Assembly (NCBI GenBank): GCA_002389055.1
Contig: DGNT01000179.1
Coordinates: 1-14,702, forward strand
DNA length: 14,702 nucleotides
Direction of reading: 5' to 3'
Source: Alcanivorax sp. UBA4485
Lineage (GTDB): Bacteria > Pseudomonadota > Gammaproteobacteria > Pseudomonadales > Alcanivoracaceae
The notes under the pieces are model-generated. The model saw nothing but the letters and a program-made list of their open reading frames with translations, was not told where the DNA came from and did no database searches. Positions 1-8,409 of the stretch are shown here, piece after piece (the first letter of the stretch is position 1; every line of letters starts with the position of its first letter). A program made the translations under genes and the position numbers.

Positions 1-83
1 ACCTCGTTGGGCAGCACATCGGAGTGGGCGGGCAGGAGCAGAACGTCGTCGAACGTCAGTGCTTCTTGGGCGATTCTGAGCAT
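1..83 (-). CDS. guaB: IMP dehydrogenase, N-terminal fragment (cut by window edge)
   Basis: The first 28 codons read MLRIAQEALTFDDVLLLPAH followed by SDVLPNEV, the highly conserved amino terminus of bacterial inosine-5'-monophosphate dehydrogenase. This cytosolic enzyme oxidises IMP to XMP with NAD+, the committed step of GMP synthesis. The ATG is at 81-83, and a purine-rich stretch AAGGGG lies just upstream as a plausible ribosome binding site. Only the N-terminal start of the barrel domain is visible; the CBS domains and the catalytic cysteine loop lie outside the window. The gene diverges from xseA, the same guaB/xseA divergent pair seen in E. coli. Identification rests on a short but very characteristic peptide. 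Confidence 0.93.
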   Translation of the reverse strand, partial: MLRIAQEALTFDDVLLLPAHSDVLPNE

Positions 84-216
84 GTTGCACCCCTTGGCAC
101 ACAGAGAAACTGAGGGGAGTCTGGACCCCGGGGCGCCGGGCTGTCGCCGGCCGGGAAGCCGGGTCGGGCAGGTAGGAGCCGGCGCAAGGGCGAACCAGGG
201 GCTCCGTTAAATTAAG
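84..216 (-). other. Predicted GC-rich 5' leader of guaB
   Basis: If the promoter call is right, this stretch is transcribed ahead of guaB. It is very GC-rich in its middle part (about 126-185) and contains short self-complementary pieces such as CCCCGGGG at 126-133 and CCGGC/GCCGG pairs around 145-165, so it could fold. No known riboswitch or PurR-box pattern was recognised. The ribosome binding site AAGGGG sits at its 3' end. Confidence 0.3.
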
Positions 217-222
217 CCGAAC

Positions 223-252
223 ATTATAGAACATTTCCCGCCCCAGCAGCAA
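223..252 (-). promoter_or_regulatory. Sigma70-type promoter for guaB
   Basis: On the minus strand a perfect TATAAT (-10) lies at 223-228 and TTGCTG (-35, 4 of 6 matches to TTGACA) at 247-252, separated by 18 bases. Transcription would begin near 216, giving guaB a leader of about 130 nt. No other stretch of the divergent region resembles a promoter as well. On the plus strand the same spot reads TATAGA (225-230) but lacks a convincing -35, so a shared or overlapping xseA promoter is only a possibility. Confidence 0.6.
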
Positions 253-297
253 TCGCGGCGGTGGCCCCGGGCGCCAGAAATCGCTACATTGCGCGGC

Positions 298-1641
298 ATG
301 ACTTCTTCGCGCACCGAACCGTATTCCGTCAGCCGCTTGAACCTGGAGGCCCAGGGCCTGCTGGAGGGCAGCTTCCCGTTGATCTGGCTGCAGGGCGAGA
401 TCTCCAACCTGGCGCGGCCGCGCTCCGGGCATATCTATTTCAGCCTCAAGGACGATCGCGCCCAGGTTAACGCGGCCATGTTTCGGAATCGTAACAGCCT
501 GCTGCGCTTCCAGCCCCGCGACGGCCAGCGGATTCTGGTGCGCGCCCGGGTGACGGTGTTCGTGCCCCGGGGCGGTTTCCAGATCATCGTCGAGCACATG
601 GAGGAAGCCGGTGAAGGCGCCCTGCGCGCCCAGTTCGAGGCGCTCAAGGCGAAACTGGAGTCCGAGGGGCTGTTCGCCCAGGAACGTAAGCGCCCACTAC
701 CGGCCTGGCCCAGGCGTATCGGGGTGATCACCAGCCCCAGCGGCGCGGCGATCCGCGACGTGCTGCAGGTGCTCAAGCGCCGGGCGCCGTCGATTCCGGT
801 GGTGATCTACCCGACCCCGGTGCAGGGCGCCGAGGCGCCGGCGCAGATTCGCCGGGCGCTGGCCCTGGCGATTCAGCGCAACGAGTGCGACGTCCTGGTG
901 CTGGGGCGCGGCGGCGGCAGCCTGGAAGATTTGTGGGCGTTCAACGACGAGGCGTTGGTGCGCGCGGTGGCGGACAGCCCGATTCCGGTGGTCAGCGCCG
1001 TGGGTCACGAGGTGGACGTGTCGCTGTGTGATTTCGCCGCCGACGTGCGCGCGCCCACGCCCTCGGCGGCGGCGGAGCTGATCAGCCCGGACGGCGACGC
1101 CCTGCTCGCCCGCCTGGGCGTGCTGGCGCGCCGCCAGCGGCAATTGATGGCGCAAAGCCTGACCGGCCCGCGCCAGCGGTTGGACGGCCTGGGCCGGCGG
1201 CTGCACGCGCGCCACCCGAACCGGCAGCTGGAGCAGACCCGCCAGCAGGTGGACGAGCTGCAGGCGCGCATGGCGCGCACCCTGAGCCACCGCCTGGCGC
1301 TGCTGCGCGGCCGCTGGCAGCCGCTGGACGTGCGCCTGCGCCAGCAGTCGCCGGCGTCCCAGGTGGCGCGCCAGGCGCAACGCCTGCACGAGCTGCAGCG
1401 GCGCCTGCCGGTGCCGTTGCGGCATCAGCAGCGGCATCTGGCGCAGCGCCTGGACGGCGCGGCCCGGCGGCTGCATACCGCCAGCCCGCTGGCGACCCTG
1501 GATCGGGGGTATTCGCTAACCCTCGTTGAGGGGCAACCGCTGCGGTCGGTGGACGCGCTGAAAGAGGGGCAGACCGTGGAGACGCGGCTGGCCAGGGGGT
1601 CGTTCGAGGCTACTGTGACTCGGGTTAAGCCAGAGGAGTAA
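298..1641 (+). CDS. xseA: Exodeoxyribonuclease VII large subunit
   Basis: The 447-residue protein matches the usual length of XseA, the catalytic subunit of exonuclease VII. That enzyme degrades single-stranded DNA from both ends in mismatch repair and damage processing, in complex with several small XseB subunits. Residues about 10-105 form the OB-fold DNA-binding domain (FPLIWLQGEISNL, SGHIYFSLKD). The nuclease core follows with VITSPSGAAIRDV (D154), VLGRGGGSLEDLW (R204) and SAVGHEVDVSLCDFAAD (H237, D240), the conserved set tied to catalysis in the E. coli enzyme. Residues about 265-400 are a long Arg/Gln/Leu-rich coiled-coil region, the XseB-binding part in known structures, and the end has the family motif LDRGYSL. 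ATG at 298 is preferred over an in-frame TTG at 289. No Shine-Dalgarno is visible before either start. xseB is not in the window. Confidence 0.96.
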   Translation: MTSSRTEPYSVSRLNLEAQGLLEGSFPLIWLQGEISNLARPRSGHIYFSLKDDRAQVNAAMFRNRNSLLRFQPRDGQRILVRARVTVFVPRGGFQIIVEHMEEAGEGALRAQFEALKAKLESEGLFAQERKRPLPAWPRRIGVITSPSGAAIRDVLQVLKRRAPSIPVVIYPTPVQGAEAPAQIRRALALAIQRNECDVLVLGRGGGSLEDLWAFNDEALVRAVADSPIPVVSAVGHEVDVSLCDFAADVRAPTPSAAAELISPDGDALLARLGVLARRQRQLMAQSLTGPRQRLDGLGRRLHARHPNRQLEQTRQQVDELQARMARTLSHRLALLRGRWQPLDVRLRQQSPASQVARQAQRLHELQRRLPVPLRHQQRHLAQRLDGAARRLHTASPLATLDRGYSLTLVEGQPLRSVDALKEGQTVETRLARGSFEATVTRVKPEE

Positions 1642-1664
1642 AAACCGGCCTTTGGGGAGCGGTC

Positions 1665-1726
1665 CTTGTGCGAGCGGGCCCTGCCCGCGAAAGGCCGGCA
1701 AAGCCGGCCGGCAGGATTCCAGAGAC
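1665..1726 (+). repeat. REP-like repeat, left copy of an inverted doublet
   Basis: This copy of about 62 bp begins CTTGTGCGAGCGGGCC and continues CTGCCCGCGAAAGG, a pattern close to the REP repeats of Pseudomonas and relatives (GTGGGAGCGGGC...GCCCGCGAA). It holds an internal hairpin GCCGGC-AAA-GCCGGC at 1694-1708 and ends in CCAGAGAC at 1719-1726. A second copy lies in inverted orientation at 1751-1813. The doublet sits between the convergent ends of xseA and the kinase gene, where such repeats are typical and may act as a bidirectional RNA end. Confidence 0.75.
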
Positions 1727-1750
1727 CGTTCTAACGGCAGCACCAACAGC

Positions 1751-1813
1751 GTCTCTGGCATCCCGCCGGGTGGCTAAAAGCCACCCTTTCGCGGGCGGGG
1801 CCCGCTCCCACAG
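1751..1813 (-). repeat. REP-like repeat, right (inverted) copy of the doublet
   Basis: Read on the minus strand this is CTGTGGGAGCGGGCC, then CCGCCCGCGAAAGG, an internal stem-loop and CCAGAGAC. Against the left copy the outer block matches at 27 of 29 aligned positions with one gap, and the inner 19-base block (1751-1769 against 1708-1726) at 17 of 19. The internal hairpin (1768-1786, GGGTGGCT-AAA-AGCCACCC) has a different sequence but pairs just as well. A 24-base loop (1727-1750) separates the copies, so the whole 1665-1813 segment can fold as one long cruciform, as REPIN/BIME doublets do. Confidence 0.75.
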
Positions 1814-1856
1814 CCCGCTCCCACAAGATCCGCTCCCCACAAGGCCTTCTCCACAG
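1801..1856 (+). repeat. Tandem degenerate fragments of the REP end
   Basis: Four consecutive units of 13-16 bp follow the outer end of the right REP copy: CCCGCTCCCACAG (1801-1813), CCCGCTCCCACAAG (1814-1827), ATCCGCTCCCCACAAG (1828-1843) and GCCTTCTCCACAG (1844-1856). They decay with distance from the REP copy and stop 16 bases before the end of the kinase gene. Confidence 0.6.
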
Positions 1857-1872
1857 CCCGCCCCGGTTTGGT

Positions 1873-3743
<1,871 letters not shown>

Positions 3744-3747
<4 letters not shown>

Positions 3748-4616
3748 GGCGTAGCCTCCAAAAGCCGTTCCAGGGGCGCCCGCTCCACCGGGTCCAGGTC
3801 GTAGGCGCCGGCCACATGCTCGTTGATGGCCAGGGAATAATGGCCGGCGAAGCCTGGCGCCGGCCAGTGGCCGAGCCGCTGGTGGGCGCGCACCGCGTCG
3901 AGCGCGGCGGCGGCCAGATCCTTGAGCAGCACGCGGGCGCTGGCGACGCTGCCGGCGCGCACATAGGCGCCGTCCGGGCCCACCACGGGCACCCGCTGAC
4001 GATAGCTGGTGAGCAGCACCAGCCGGGCGACGCCGCCGTCGAACAGGCCGTCGTCCTCGGGCAGCAGCAGCGCGTCCCAGTCCGGCAGGTGGCGGCGTAA
4101 CAGGGCCCCGAGCCGGCCGGGTTCGGGCACGGTGACCGCTTCCAGAGTGAGGCCGGGCGGCGCCGGCGGCACCGTCCGCCAGACGCTGTGCGGGGCGCGC
4201 AGAATGCCGATGCGCCTCGCCTCTGGCAGCAAAGCGCGCAGCACGGCCAGCTGGGTGTCCAGCGGCACGCCCTGCCAGATGGCGCTGCACCGGCAGCCGT
4301 CGGTGATCAGCCGGTCGGCGGCGCGGCGCGGCACCGCCAGGCCCAGCACCGGTGGCCCATCGGCGGCGAGGGCGTCGCGGAACGCCTGCTCGCCCAGGGC
4401 CAGCACCAGGTCGGCGTCGTCTTCCACCAGGCTCAGGCCATCGCCGCCCAGCGCGCGCAGGATGCCGGCGAACTCGCCGGCGGCTTGCGGGGACGCGGCG
4501 CGCACCGTCAACCGCACGGGCGCCTCCGTGGCGGCGCCGAACGCAGGGGTGCCCGCGGCGGCGACACCGGCCACCACGCCAACAAGCAGCAAAACGATTC
4601 CCCAGACGCAACGCAT
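3744..4616 (-). CDS. Periplasmic binding protein, ABC_sub_bind (COG2984-like) type
   Basis: This predicted exported protein has 290 residues. Residues 1 to about 22-28 are a signal peptide (MRCVWGIVLLLVGVVAGVAA), with no lipobox. The rest follows the pattern of ABC_sub_bind/COG2984 proteins: VLALGEQAF (71-79), QGVPLDTQLAVLRALLPEAR (115-134) then RIGIL, DALLLPEDDGLF (181-192), LLTSYRQRVPVVGPDGAYVRAG (201-222) and HYSLAINEHVAGAYDL near the end. A CxC pair (C108, C110) lies in the mature part. ATG at 4614-4616 places the signal peptide at the N-terminus; a GTG-type upstream extension would add a charged, unconvincing leader. No permease or ATPase gene is nearby, and the gene overlaps the kinase gene by ATGA. 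It is therefore more likely a ligand sensor for the kinase than a transport component (inference). The ligand is unknown. Confidence 0.82.
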
Positions 4617-4693
4617 CCTAGCCGCCGCGCCTCCAGGCGCTGTCTGTGTTGCTGTTACCGTGCCACATGGGCTGCGATCCCCGCTTCTGATCC

Positions 4694-6826
4694 CTAGAAA
4701 GTGACCGTGGCGCCGATCCAATAGCGCTGGTCGTCCTGGTACTTATTCTCGACAAAAACCACTGGTTCTTTATTGAGCGGGTGTTGGACCACGAAACGCC
4801 ATTCCACTTCCGTCTGATGCAGACGGTGCCGGAAACCGAGCTGCGCATCCAGCCGCTCGAAGGGGTAGTCGTTGTAATCGCGGGCCAGATAGTAGGCGGT
4901 GGACCAGGACCAGCCACCGCCTAGGCGCCAGTGCCACAGGGCGCTGGCGCTGTCGCGAGCGGCAAAGCGCTGCTCGGTGCCGTTGTCGGTTTCGGTGTGC
5001 ACATGGGCGCCGGTGAGGCGCAGCAGGTGCTGGCCGTTGGGGCGCCAACTGAGCTGCGCTTCAGTGCCGCGGTGCTCGACCTCGCCGTCGTTGGCCGGGT
5101 CGAACTCGAACGGGTTGAGCGCGCCGCTGACCAGGTCCCAGAGCTCTTCGCGGAAGTAGCGGATGTCCAGCTCGAAGCCGCCCAGCGCGCCGGCGAAGAA
5201 GCGCCCGTAGTAACCCAGCTCGCGGGAGCGGATACGCTCCGGCTTGAGCATGCCGGGGCTTTGCTGGGTGACGAAGAAGTAGGCCGGGTCCCAGCCCAGC
5301 AGCGCCTGCTGGTTGCCGGCGAAGGGCGCGTTCAGGTCGGTGATCGGCAGATTGATGCGGGCCTGGTCTTCGTAAATGTCCGGGGTACGCAGCGCACGGG
5401 CGTAGGAGGCGCGCAGGGTGTGGCCGCGTACCACCTGCCAGTTAATGCCGGCACGGGGGCTGAAGTGCTCGCCGTTGATGTCGTCGTGTTCCCAGAAGCC
5501 GCCCAGGCTGATGGTGACCGGCGCCACCGGCTTCAGCGCCAGGTTGGCGAACAGGCGCCGGCTGACGTTCTCACCGGTGCCGGACAAAAACGCCTGGGAT
5601 TCACCCCGGTCGTGGCGCAGGTTGGCGCCGGTCACCAACCGCGCCCAGTCGGTGACCTGCAGGGTGTCCTGAATTTCCAGGTCGTAGCGGGTTTCCTGGG
5701 TGTCCAGCCAGGCGCGGCCACAGAACGCCTGGGCGCCGCTGGCCTGCAGGGTCGCGTAGCGGTTCTGGATCGCCGGGTCGGCGCCGGCGGCGGCCAGGGT
5801 CTGGCCGATATCACTGTTATTGGCCAGGTACAGATCGCGCAGTTCCTGGGAGAAGAATAAACCGCCACCGGGGCCCTGCGCGCCGGTAAGCGGGTCCAGA
5901 AAACAGAGATCGAGATTGTTGTCCTCGCTGGTGTACTGGCCGTAGGCGCTGACCTTGAGCTGGTGGCGCGGGGACAGCTGGCGTTGCCAGTCGAGGCCGA
6001 AAAAAGCCCGCTCGCCGACCTGTTCGGTGTCGTCGTAATAGTCGGCCAGTGCCTGCAAGCCGGATTCCGGCGGCCGGTCCAGCCGCGAGCGGCTACCGCC
6101 GGCGTGCACGGTGAGCGTGTCGCGCGGCGACAGCTCGAACACGGTGCGGCTGTTGAGCCGGTCGACGCGCTTGGCGTCGCCGCTTTCCAGCGGCGTGATG
6201 CCGGCGTCGTAGCCGTCGTCGCGCTGACTGCTGACGCTGACGCGGAAGGCGCCGTTCTGAAACTGGTGGCTGGCGCCCAGGCGCGCGTCGCGGATGCCGT
6301 TGTTGCCGGCGCGCACACTGACCTGCTGGCCGATACTGTCGCGGGGGTCGCGGGTGATGATATTGATCACCCCGGTGAAGGCGTTGGCGCCGTAGGCGGC
6401 GGAGGCCGGGCCACGGGTCACTTCGATGCGTTCCACGTCTTCCAGGCTGACCGCCAGATCGTTCCAGCTGACGCGGGCGAAGCCGGGCTGGTAGACGCTG
6501 CGGCCGTCCACCAGCACCAGCATGCGGCGGGTGTCGCGGGCCTGGGTGCCGTGGTAGGAAACGGTGGGCACGTTGCCGTCAGCCTTGGCCACCGCCATGC
6601 CCGGCACCAGCCGCAGTACTTCAAACAGCTCGCGGGCGCCGCTGGCCTGGATCAGTTCGCGGTCGATGACGGTGACGCTGGCGGGCACTTCGGAAATGGG
6701 CTGATCCAGCCGCGCCGGGGTCAGTACCCGAGGCACCTCACTATCGTCGCCAAAGGGTGCGTCCGCCCAGACAGGCAGAGTCAGCCATGGCAGAAACGCC
6801 AGTAGTAAAAGATTATGCCCCCGCAC
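4694..6826 (-). CDS. TonB-dependent outer-membrane receptor
   Basis: The protein has 710 residues. A signal peptide (about 1-22, LLLLAFLPWLTLPVWADA) precedes a plug domain at about 45-160 (VPASVTVIDRELIQASGARE, MLVLVDGRSVYQPG, VERIEVTRGPASAAYGANAFTGVINIITRD). A 22-strand-type barrel follows, ending in the terminal phenylalanine of ATVTF. There is no N-terminal STN signalling domain, so FecA-style sigma regulation is unlikely. No clear TonB box is visible; VPRVLTP at 31-37 is a weak candidate. Two cysteines (C308, C369) fall in a probable long surface loop. The GTG start at 6824-6826 has a G-rich stretch (GGGGGA) four bases upstream and lies 25 bases after der; a CTG further up is less likely. 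The gene precedes the binding protein by 77 bases in the same direction. The family usually imports siderophores, cobalamin or other large ligands; which one applies here cannot be told. Confidence 0.92.
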   Translation of the reverse strand: MRGHNLLLLAFLPWLTLPVWADAPFGDDSEVPRVLTPARLDQPISEVPASVTVIDRELIQASGARELFEVLRLVPGMAVAKADGNVPTVSYHGTQARDTRRMLVLVDGRSVYQPGFARVSWNDLAVSLEDVERIEVTRGPASAAYGANAFTGVINIITRDPRDSIGQQVSVRAGNNGIRDARLGASHQFQNGAFRVSVSSQRDDGYDAGITPLESGDAKRVDRLNSRTVFELSPRDTLTVHAGGSRSRLDRPPESGLQALADYYDDTEQVGERAFFGLDWQRQLSPRHQLKVSAYGQYTSEDNNLDLCFLDPLTGAQGPGGGLFFSQELRDLYLANNSDIGQTLAAAGADPAIQNRYATLQASGAQAFCGRAWLDTQETRYDLEIQDTLQVTDWARLVTGANLRHDRGESQAFLSGTGENVSRRLFANLALKPVAPVTISLGGFWEHDDINGEHFSPRAGINWQVVRGHTLRASYARALRTPDIYEDQARINLPITDLNAPFAGNQQALLGWDPAYFFVTQQSPGMLKPERIRSRELGYYGRFFAGALGGFELDIRYFREELWDLVSGALNPFEFDPANDGEVEHRGTEAQLSWRPNGQHLLRLTGAHVHTETDNGTEQRFAARDSASALWHWRLGGGWSWSTAYYLARDYNDYPFERLDAQLGFRHRLHQTEVEWRFVVQHPLNKEPVVFVENKYQDDQRYWIGATVTF

Positions 6827-6851
6827 ACCTTCCCCCAGATTGTAGAACCGT

Positions 6852-8261
6852 TTATTTCTTAACGTGCTTCATCATGCGGCGTTTGCGTTTGATTTGCCGG
6901 TCGGTGAGCTGGGTTTTGCGGCCCTCGTAGGGGTTGTCGCCGGACTTCAGCTCCAGCCGGATCGGTGAACCTTCTATCTTTAACAGCTCCCGGAATTTGT
7001 TTTCCAGGTAGCGCTGGTAGCTGTTCGGTAACGACTCGGTACGGTTGCCGTGGATCACCACCGTGGGCGGGTTCGAGCCCCCCAGATGCGCGTAGCGCAG
7101 CTTGGCACGGAAGCGCCCGGCGCGCGGCGGCGGGTGCGAGTGGGTGATGTCCTGCAGCATGCGGGTAAGCGCGTTGCTGCCCAGCTTGATGAAGGCGGAG
7201 TCCCAGGCCCGTTCGATAAAGCCGAACAGGTCGCCGACGCCGGTGCCGTGCAGCGCGGAGATAAAGTGCACCTTCACCCAGGGGGCGAAATGCAAGCGCC
7301 GTTCCAACTCGCGCTTGACCCACTGCCGGTGGTCGGCCTCCAGGCCGTCCCATTTGTTCACCGCCACCACCAGGGCGCGGCCGGTTTCCAGCACATAGCC
7401 GAGCAGGTGCAGGTCCTGGTCGGTGATGCCGTCGCGGGCGTCGACCACCACCATCACCACCTGGGCGGCGTCCACCGCCTGCAGGGCTTTGATCACGGAG
7501 AATTTTTCGATGGTCTCGTGGACCTTGCCACGGCGGCGGATGCCAGCGGTGTCGATCAACACGTAGTTGCGCTCGCCGTCGCCGTTGCGGTCCTGGCGCA
7601 CGAACGGCACCTCAATGGTGTCGCGGGTGGTGCCGGCCTGGTCGAACACCACCACCCGCTCCTCGCCGAGGATGCGGTTAATCAGGGTGGATTTGCCCAC
7701 ATTGGGGCGCCCCAGCACCGCCACGCGCACGGTGTCCGGGTCGGCGGGCTCGCCGTCGCCCTCTTCCGCTTCGGGGAATTCTTTGAGCACCTCGGTGATC
7801 ATGCCGCGCACGCCGCGCCCGTGGGCGGCGGCGATCGGGAACAGTTCGGTGAGCCCCAGACCGTAGAAGTCCGCCAGGGCGGTGTCCGGGTCCAGGCCGT
7901 CGGTTTTGTTGACCGCCAGGAACACCGGCTTGGGCAGCTTGCGCAGCTCCGAGGCGACCTGCTCGTCGGCGGCGGTGAGGCCGGCGCGGCCGTCCACCAG
8001 GAACAGCACCACGTCCGCTTCACCCACCGCCTGCAGCGCCTGGTCGGTCATCGGCCGGTCGATGCCCTCTTCGCTCTCGCCGATGCCGCCGGTGTCGACC
8101 ACCGTGTAGGGGCGGTCGCCCAGGCGACCGTCGCCGTACTGGCGGTCCCGGGTGAGACCGGGGAAGTCCGCCACGATGGCGTCACGGGTGCGGGTGAGAC
8201 GGTTGAACAGCGTGGATTTGCCCACATTGGGGCGGCCCACCAGGGCGATCACGGGTTTCAT
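6852..8261 (-). CDS. der: Ribosome biogenesis GTPase Der (EngA)
   Basis: Der is an essential GTPase with two tandem G domains that assists assembly of the 50S ribosomal subunit. The 469 residues match the family. The first G domain starts at residue 1 with GRPNVGKST (9-17), DTGG (56-59) and NKTD (118-121). An acidic linker (about 164-176, EAEEGDGEP) leads to the second with GRPNVGKST (184-192), DTAG (237-240) and NKWD. A KH-like domain closes the protein with NPYEGRKTQLTDRQIKRKRR and a basic tail. The ATG at 8259-8261 has no obvious Shine-Dalgarno. A hairpin-bearing gap of 148 bases separates it from bamB, so der and the receptor genes behind it may be transcribed partly apart from the upstream operon. 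No convincing promoter was found in the gap. Confidence 0.98.
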   Translation of the reverse strand: MKPVIALVGRPNVGKSTLFNRLTRTRDAIVADFPGLTRDRQYGDGRLGDRPYTVVDTGGIGESEEGIDRPMTDQALQAVGEADVVLFLVDGRAGLTAADEQVASELRKLPKPVFLAVNKTDGLDPDTALADFYGLGLTELFPIAAAHGRGVRGMITEVLKEFPEAEEGDGEPADPDTVRVAVLGRPNVGKSTLINRILGEERVVVFDQAGTTRDTIEVPFVRQDRNGDGERNYVLIDTAGIRRRGKVHETIEKFSVIKALQAVDAAQVVMVVVDARDGITDQDLHLLGYVLETGRALVVAVNKWDGLEADHRQWVKRELERRLHFAPWVKVHFISALHGTGVGDLFGFIERAWDSAFIKLGSNALTRMLQDITHSHPPPRAGRFRAKLRYAHLGGSNPPTVVIHGNRTESLPNSYQRYLENKFRELLKIEGSPIRLELKSGDNPYEGRKTQLTDRQIKRKRRMMKHVKK

Positions 8262-8303
8262 TGGGGCTCGGTCGGGGTGGCTGTGGTGATTTAGGGGGCA
8301 GGA

Positions 8304-8356
8304 TACAGGCGTGCGGGGTTTCTAGCTACAAATGGCAAGCTACAGGAATGCGGGGT
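8304..8356 (+). repeat. Short direct repeats in the bamB-der gap
   Basis: TACAGGCGTGCGGGGT (8304-8319) recurs as TACAGGAATGCGGGGT (8341-8356), 14 of 16 bases identical, 37 bases apart. The second copy runs into the left arm of the hairpin. Between them AGCTACA occurs twice (8324-8330 and 8338-8344). The arrangement suggests a duplicated or inserted repeat fragment. The rest of the 8262-8409 gap shows nothing further. Confidence 0.5.
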
Positions 8357-8406
8357 CAGGTCTTGCCTTTTGCCCCAACGAGGCAAAAGGCAAGACCTGA
8401 CCCCGC
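8350..8406. repeat. Perfect 25-bp-stem hairpin behind bamB
   Basis: Arms 8350-8374 and 8382-8406 are exact reverse complements around a 7-base loop (8375-8381). The arm reads GCGGGGTCAGGTCTTGCC followed by TTTTGCC. GGGGTCAGGTCTTGC resembles palindromic repeats spread through proteobacterial genomes and often linked to RAYT/Y1-type transposases; that link is from memory and unverified. The hairpin begins three bases after the bamB stop and has no T-run on the minus strand, so it is not a classic intrinsic terminator. It could still protect the bamB message 3' end or weaken read-through into der. Confidence 0.8.
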
Positions 8407-8409
8407 GCC

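Noticed and set aside
4617..4721. 35-codon upstream extension of the binding protein
   Set aside because: It overlaps the 3' end of the receptor gene and would put charged sequence in front of a clean signal peptide.
4694..6826. FecA-type transducer (STN domain) in the TonB-dependent receptor
   Set aside because: Only about 25 residues separate the signal peptide from the plug domain, too few for an STN domain, and no sigma or anti-sigma gene is adjacent.
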